From contig CAJFPI010000195.1 in the NCBI GenBank assembly GCA_904398675.1, positions 1 to 8,334 of the forward strand: DNA of 8,334 bases, read 5' to 3'. Below the pieces are notes generated by a model. It was not told the origin of the DNA and did not search any database. It saw only the letters and a program-made list of their open reading frames with translations. Origin of the DNA: an uncultured Oscillospiraceae bacterium (lineage in GTDB: Bacteria; Bacillota; Clostridia; Oscillospirales; Oscillospiraceae). This document shows positions 5,605 through 8,334 of this stretch, piece after piece (position 1 is the first letter of the stretch; every line of letters begins with the position of its first letter). Both the position numbers and the translations under genes were made by a program.

Positions 5605-5934
5605 TTACGCCTCCAAAACTTCAACAAAATCGGGGTACTCGCTGTGGAGCTCTGCGAGATACACCATCAGCCCGGTGAGCAGGGACTGGCAGGTGCTCTC
5701 CGCCGGAGCGGCGAGACCGCCGGGGAGCCGCAGGGAGATGCCGGCGGCCTCTTCCCGGACCTGCACCCTGGCCCCGAGGCCCATCACGTCGTTGACCGTA
5801 CACTCCACCAGGCGCACCGCACTGGTGACGGCGGCGCAGACAATGTCCTCCCCCGCCGGGGCGTAGCCGCTGTGTCCCGCGGCCTCAAAGCCGGTGATGC
5901 GGCTGCCCTCCATATGGAATGTGACTGTGGTCAT
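5605..5934 (-). CDS. prp: Prp (YsxB-type) cysteine protease that processes ribosomal protein L27
   Basis: This 109-residue protein belongs to the Prp/YsxB family, small cytoplasmic cysteine proteases that remove the N-terminal extension of L27. The signature AGHSGYAPAGEDIVCAAVTS is present at residues 19-38, with H21 and C33 matching the catalytic His/Cys pair of the Staphylococcus aureus enzyme in motif and in spacing (12 residues). The length fits the family. It lies between rplU and rpmA, the usual order. The ATG at 5934 is one base past the rplU stop, and no good ribosome binding site is seen before it, so translation probably depends on coupling to rplU. The substrate site LQFF|A is present in the next gene, so enzyme and substrate are encoded together. 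Confidence 0.95.
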   Translation of the reverse strand: MTTVTFHMEGSRITGFEAAGHSGYAPAGEDIVCAAVTSAVRLVECTVNDVMGLGARVQVREEAAGISLRLPGGLAAPAESTCQSLLTGLMVYLAELHSEYPDFVEVLEA

Positions 5935-5935
5935 C

Positions 5936-6247
5936 TCAGACGTTGATCTTGGTAATCTCTACCTTGGTGTAGGGCTGACGATGGCCCTGACGCTTGCGGT
6001 AGCCCTTCTTGGGATTGTACTTGAAGATACGGATCTTCTTGCCCTTGCCGTTCTTCACGGCGTTGGCCTCCACGCTGGCGCCGGAGACGCTGGGGGTACC
6101 GAAGGTGGCGTTGTCCCCGTCCAGGATCGCCAGGACCTGGTCAAAGACCACCTTGTCACCGGCCTCTGCGGGCAGCTTCTCGATGAAGAGGGTGTCGCCC
6201 TCGGCCACCTTGTACTGCTTGCCGCCGGTCACGATGATAGCATGCAT
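5936..6247 (-). CDS. rplU: 50S ribosomal protein L21
   Basis: This 103-residue protein is L21, a 23S rRNA-binding protein of the large subunit. The characteristic beginning MHAIIVTGGKQYKVAEGD, the central IEKLPAEAGDKVVFDQVL, and the basic ending KKIRIFKYNPKKGYRKRQGH are all present. The C-terminal KKGYRKRQGHRQPYTKVEI is the best family mark. The frame is open upstream to 6319, but those 24 residues (arginine-rich, not L21-like) come from the untranslated leader. The start at 6247 has AAGGAG 11 bases upstream and gives normal length. It is the first gene of rplU-prp-rpmA, driven by the strong promoter at 6332-6360, and its stop is one base from prp. Confidence 0.97.
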   Translation of the reverse strand: MHAIIVTGGKQYKVAEGDTLFIEKLPAEAGDKVVFDQVLAILDGDNATFGTPSVSGASVEANAVKNGKGKKIRIFKYNPKKGYRKRQGHRQPYTKVEITKINV

Positions 6248-6325
6248 CAAACTTTCAACTCCTTCATTACGGGCTCGCTGTCGGGGGCGGCGTCCAGGGA
6301 CGCACTTGGGCCCATTCAAAGCGGC
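6248..6325 (-). promoter_or_regulatory. Structured 5' leader of rplU, possible L21 leader autoregulation element
   Basis: The message upstream of L21 is about 78 bases. It contains a 6-bp hairpin GCGTCC/GGACGC (6290-6303), enclosed by a possible GGGC/GCCC helix (6310-6313 with 6271-6274), ending a few bases before AAGGAG. L21 operons in Firmicutes often carry an L21 leader (Rfam family RF00559) that lets the protein repress its own operon. Whether this leader belongs to that family cannot be decided without a covariance-model search. Confidence 0.35.
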
Positions 6326-6331
6326 TTATCA

Positions 6332-6360
6332 AGTATACCAGTGAAATTTCCATTTGTCAA
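6332..6360 (-). promoter_or_regulatory. Near-consensus extended -10 promoter of rplU-prp-rpmA
   Basis: On the minus strand TTGACA (6355-6360) is followed after 17 bases by TATACT (6332-6337), and the spacer ends in TGG, giving the extended -10 motif. Start is expected near 6325. This is the strongest promoter in the window, as expected for a ribosomal protein operon. Confidence 0.9.
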
Positions 6361-6373
6361 CAGCTTTTCCCGG

Positions 6374-6400
6374 AAAAACGGCAGATTTTTCCCTCTGCCG
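6374..6400 (-). terminator. Rho-independent terminator of the tandem HTH regulator genes
   Basis: On the minus strand CGGCAGA (6400-6394) pairs with TCTGCCG (6385-6379) across an 8-base loop, followed by a five-T run (complement of 6374-6378). It starts 13 bases past the stop of the 178-residue regulator and ends 14 bases before the rplU -35 box, insulating that promoter from the upstream genes. Confidence 0.78.
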
Positions 6401-6412
6401 GGGCGTTTCCCG

Positions 6413-6949
6413 TCAGTTTCGCCGACGGGATGGCGCGGCGGAGCGCCCCGGCTCCCGGCTCCGCGCCAGATGCCGCCGTTTCAGGGCGGCGATGCGGCGG
6501 AAGGCCGGGCTGGTGGCCAGAACGCCCAGGGCCAGAATGCCTGCGGCAAGCCCCAGGGCAAAGTCGGCGGCGCTCTCCCAGGCTGTCTGCCCGCGCAGGC
6601 CGGTGACGTCCAGGACCATATAAAAGACCATGGCAAGAACGCCTGCGAGAAAGATCCAGCGGAGCCGGCGGGTGAGGCGGGCCTTCTCCTGGCTGCTGTA
6701 GTCGGCCAGCAGCCCCGCTGTCTCCGCCGCCGGCATGTCGCACCGCTCCCCCCGGATCAGCTCCCCCAGGTCTACCTGGTAATAGTCCGCCAGCTCCACC
6801 AGCAGCCCCAGGTCGGGAAGAGTCGCGCCGTTTTCCCAGCGGGACACGCTGCGGTTGGATACCCCCAGCACCTCTGCCAGCTGCTCCTGGGTCAGGTTCC
6901 GCTCCCTGCGCAGCTGCCGCAGGAAGGCGCCGATTTTCTGCTGTTCCAT
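6413..6949 (-). CDS. XRE-family HTH regulator with two C-terminal membrane segments (178 residues)
   Basis: Residues 5-66 are an XRE DNA-binding domain (FLRQLRRERNLTQEQLAEVL, then GVSNRSVSRWENG, ending VDLGELIRGE). A linker (67-95) leads to two hydrophobic stretches at about 96-116 (LRWIFLAGVLAMVFYMVLDV) and 127-148 (AADFALGLAAGILALGVLAT), then a basic tail (KRRHLARSREPGRSAAPSRR). The predicted arrangement keeps both the HTH and the basic tail in the cytoplasm, with a membrane hairpin between. Such membrane-tethered XRE proteins are common in Firmicutes and mostly uncharacterised. The open frame runs upstream to 7162, but ATG 6949 has GGAGG seven bases upstream and begins directly at the HTH, so it is the start. 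It follows the larger regulator by 94 bases and may share its transcript; only a weak promoter-like pair (CTGTCC, 18 bases, TACCAT) is seen before it. Target unknown. Confidence 0.9.
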   Translation of the reverse strand: MEQQKIGAFLRQLRRERNLTQEQLAEVLGVSNRSVSRWENGATLPDLGLLVELADYYQVDLGELIRGERCDMPAAETAGLLADYSSQEKARLTRRLRWIFLAGVLAMVFYMVLDVTGLRGQTAWESAADFALGLAAGILALGVLATSPAFRRIAALKRRHLARSREPGRSAAPSRRRN

Positions 6950-7016
6950 GAGGACCCCTCCTTTTTCTTGAGGGCTATGGTACCACGGCCCACCGAAAAA
7001 GGACAGGACACAGGGT

Positions 7017-7045
7017 GAGAATGGGGCAAAAAGCCCCGTTTTCTC
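7017..7045 (-). terminator. Hairpin at the end of the 298-residue regulator gene
   Basis: GAGAA (7017-7021) pairs with TTCTC (7041-7045) and GGGGC (7023-7027) with GCCCC (7033-7037) around a five-base A/T loop, with a small internal loop. On the minus strand it begins inside the stop codon. No T run follows, so it may be a partial terminator or an RNA 3' stabiliser that sets different levels of the two regulator genes. Confidence 0.4.
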
Positions 7046-7940
7046 AGTCCTCCCCCTTGTAGGGGTCCAGCACCACATGGGCGATGCCGCAGAGGATGCC
7101 CCCCACCGGGAAGAGCCACCAGGCGGTGCTCCACATCTCCATGGTGAGGCCCAGGCCCACATATACCGCCGTGGCCGCCAGCATGATGCAGGCGCAGACC
7201 ACGCCGATGAGGTTCAGCCGCGCCTTGGCCTCCGGGGTGGGGCTGTTGTCCCGGTTGTATTTCCAGACCTTGTACTTCTCGTCCTGCATGCCGCCGTAGA
7301 CAAAGGCGCCCACCGCCCCGGCCACGATGATGAGAAACACCGCCGCGGCGGCCAGCTCATAGGGCTCCTCCTCCGGGAAGACGGAGAAGAACAGCAGCAT
7401 GGCGATGACGCCGAAGAGGATGGCCCCCACGCCCCCGGCGATGAGCCACACCAGTTTCCGGTGGAAGGCGTCCTTCTCCTCCTGGGTGTAGAAATCCGGG
7501 ATCACCGGGTAGCGCTTGCAGAAGTTGTCGTGCTGGATGCCCCCGGCGATCAGCACCACCACGGCGATGGTGAGGATCAGCAGGAACAGGACGGTGGACA
7601 GCTCCTCCGGCAGCCCCAGGGCCAGGGCCCCCACCATCAGCGCTACCCCGGCGATGATGCCGACGATGGAGAGGGTCACCTGCCAGGTGAAGGTGTTCAT
7701 GTGCTTGTCGTAGCCGGCGGTGTCCGCCTGGGCCTCCGCCGCCGCGTCCCCCCGGAGGAGGGTGTCCAGGGAGACGGAGAAGAGATCGCACAATTTCAAA
7801 ATCGTATCCATCTCAGGAAAACTGGCGCCGCTTTCCCACTTGCTGACGCTCTGGCGGGAGACGTCCATTGCCTCCGCCAGCTGCTCCTGGGTGAGATTCT
7901 GCTGGGTGCGGAGAAATTGCAGATTTTCAGAAAAAGCCAT
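7044..7940 (-). CDS. XRE-family HTH regulator with about six membrane segments (298 residues)
   Basis: Residues 5-63 are an XRE domain (LQFLRTQQNLTQEQLAEAMD, then VSRQSVSKWESGASFPEMDT, ending VSLDTLLRG). After a short linker the rest is membrane protein with segments at about 86-108, 114-135, 163-187, 195-216, 242-265 and 272-291. Between them are polar loops, including FCKRYPVIPDFYTQEEKDAF (140-159) and MQDEKYKVWKYNRDN (218-232), both predicted on the same side. The architecture fits Firmicutes regulators that could sense a membrane signal and act from the membrane; no ligand can be named. ATG 7940 has AAGGAGG nine bases upstream. The gene is divergent from proS across 236 bases and is followed by the 178-residue regulator, which resembles it in the HTH (both LTQEQLAE, then V-S-x-x-S-V-S-[KR]-W-E) but not in the tail. 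The pair may come from HTH duplication or be co-selected. Confidence 0.9.
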   Translation of the reverse strand: MAFSENLQFLRTQQNLTQEQLAEAMDVSRQSVSKWESGASFPEMDTILKLCDLFSVSLDTLLRGDAAAEAQADTAGYDKHMNTFTWQVTLSIVGIIAGVALMVGALALGLPEELSTVLFLLILTIAVVVLIAGGIQHDNFCKRYPVIPDFYTQEEKDAFHRKLVWLIAGGVGAILFGVIAMLLFFSVFPEEEPYELAAAAVFLIIVAGAVGAFVYGGMQDEKYKVWKYNRDNSPTPEAKARLNLIGVVCACIMLAATAVYVGLGLTMEMWSTAWWLFPVGGILCGIAHVVLDPYKGED

Positions 7941-8064
7941 GGAAGGGTTCCTCCTTGTGTTTTGGTTGCCTTTATCCTACCGCGGCAGGGGGCGCAACGC
8001 CACCGATTTGCTGTTGCGTTTAAGGAAATTGGCGTAAACTTTCGGTTGCGCGGGGGTATTTTAT

Positions 8065-8087
8065 CATATAGCGGCCATTTTCCGCAA
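8065..8087 (-). promoter_or_regulatory. Candidate promoter of the 298-residue HTH regulator
   Basis: On the minus strand TTGCGG (8082-8087) and a TAAAAT box lie about 18 bases apart in an AT-rich stretch that also offers an overlapping TATGAT. The -35 is weak and overlaps one of four CGCAAC/GTTGCG copies in this intergenic region. The leader would be over 100 bases. Box positions are approximate to within a few bases. Confidence 0.35.
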
Positions 8088-8094
8088 CGATAAC

Positions 8095-8123
8095 TTGACT
8101 TTTTCCCATGCGCCCGATACAAT
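8095..8123 (+). promoter_or_regulatory. Sigma-A promoter of proS
   Basis: TTGACT (8095-8100) and TACAAT (8118-8123) are 17 bases apart, each one base from consensus. Start near 8130 gives a leader of about 47 bases with GGAG (8166-8169) seven bases before the ATG. The leader is too short for a T-box riboswitch, so control by uncharged tRNA through that mechanism is not expected. Confidence 0.8.
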
Positions 8124-8176
8124 AGGGATTCGGAATGAAATTCCCTTTATATATAGAGAAGGAATGGAGAGATACT

Positions 8177-8334
8177 ATGGCGAAGGACAAGAAACAGGTG
8201 GAGTCCATCACCTCCCGGGACGTGGATTTTGCCCAGTGGTTTACCGACGTGTGCACCAAGGCGGAGCTCATCGACTACTCCAGCATCAAGGGCATGTTCA
8301 TCTACCGGCCCTATGGCTACGCCATCTGGGAGAA
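8177..8334 (+). CDS. proS: Prolyl-tRNA synthetase, N-terminal start (3' partial)
   Basis: The visible 52 residues begin MAKDKKQVESITSRDVDFAQ and continue WFTDVCTKAELIDYSSIKGM, then FIYRPYGYAIWE. This is the conserved opening of the ProS type-3 (archaeal/eukaryote-like) prolyl-tRNA synthetase found in many Clostridia: ITS-x-DVDFAQW, AELIDYSS-[IV]-KG, and RPYGYAIWE before class II motif 1. The enzyme charges tRNA-Pro with proline in the cytoplasm using ATP. This type lacks the inserted editing domain of the E. coli-like form; the catalytic motifs lie beyond the window. The start is supported by the GGAG seven bases upstream and by the promoter at 8095-8123. The gene is divergent from the 298-residue regulator. 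Confidence 0.93.
   Translation, partial: MAKDKKQVESITSRDVDFAQWFTDVCTKAELIDYSSIKGMFIYRPYGYAIWE

Noticed and set aside
5894..7018. 374-residue open frame on the plus strand over rplU and the 178-residue regulator
   Set aside because: It crosses two real minus-strand genes and a strong promoter; the translation is low-complexity and not protein-like.
7077..8093. 338-residue open frame on the plus strand over the 298-residue regulator
   Set aside because: It is a His/Asp/Gly-rich shadow of the membrane regulator gene.
8124..8176. T-box or other riboswitch before proS
   Set aside because: The leader from the promoter to the ATG is only about 47 bases and shows no terminator or specifier loop.

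Overview
This is a GC-rich (roughly 60%) bacterial chromosome segment. It has strong AGGAGG-type ribosome binding sites, sigma-A style promoters, an SLH-domain surface protein, a transketolase split into two subunits, and an L27 with the Firmicutes-type cleavable N-terminus. Together these suggest a Clostridia member of the Oscillospiraceae kind (Flavonifractor / Lawsonibacter / Oscillibacter-like). The species is an inference and was not checked against any database. I recognise thirteen genes, two of them cut by the window edges. No stretch over 300 bases lacks a gene, and I see no tRNA, rRNA, CRISPR array or insertion sequence.

Layout: (1) 1-268, the C-terminal end of an SLH-repeat surface protein, closed by a strong hairpin. 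(2) 348-2145, a two-gene operon (+) for the N- and C-terminal subunits of transketolase, with its own near-consensus promoter. (3) 2146-2319, a convergent intergenic with two hairpins. (4) 2320-3600, obg/cgtA (-). (5) 3750-4751, a membrane acyltransferase (+), divergent from obg with overlapping promoters. (6) 4758-4952, a 64-residue XRE-type DNA-binding protein (-), divergent from a 63-residue unknown protein at 5053-5244 (+). (7) A perfect palindromic bidirectional terminator at 5249-5282. (8) 5290-6247, the ribosomal operon rplU-prp-rpmA (-), with a near-consensus extended -10 promoter and a structured leader. (9) 6413-7940, two tandem genes (-) for HTH regulators with membrane-spanning tails. 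(10) 8177 to the end, the start of prolyl-tRNA synthetase (+), divergent from those regulators.

How it fits together: the ribosomal block makes L21, L27 and Prp, the cysteine protease that trims the L27 extension. Obg is a ribosome-assembly GTPase usually encoded just after rpmA. Here it is separated by a 1.7 kb block holding the acyltransferase, the small XRE protein and the unknown small protein, and it has its own candidate promoter. The transketolase pair is ordinary carbon metabolism. I found no clear unknown multi-gene system. The most interesting places are the inserted block with its mirrored divergent control region, the tandem membrane-tethered regulators next to translation genes, and several strong hairpins. 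Five reading frames that extend upstream of the likely start were shortened using ribosome binding sites and family lengths.
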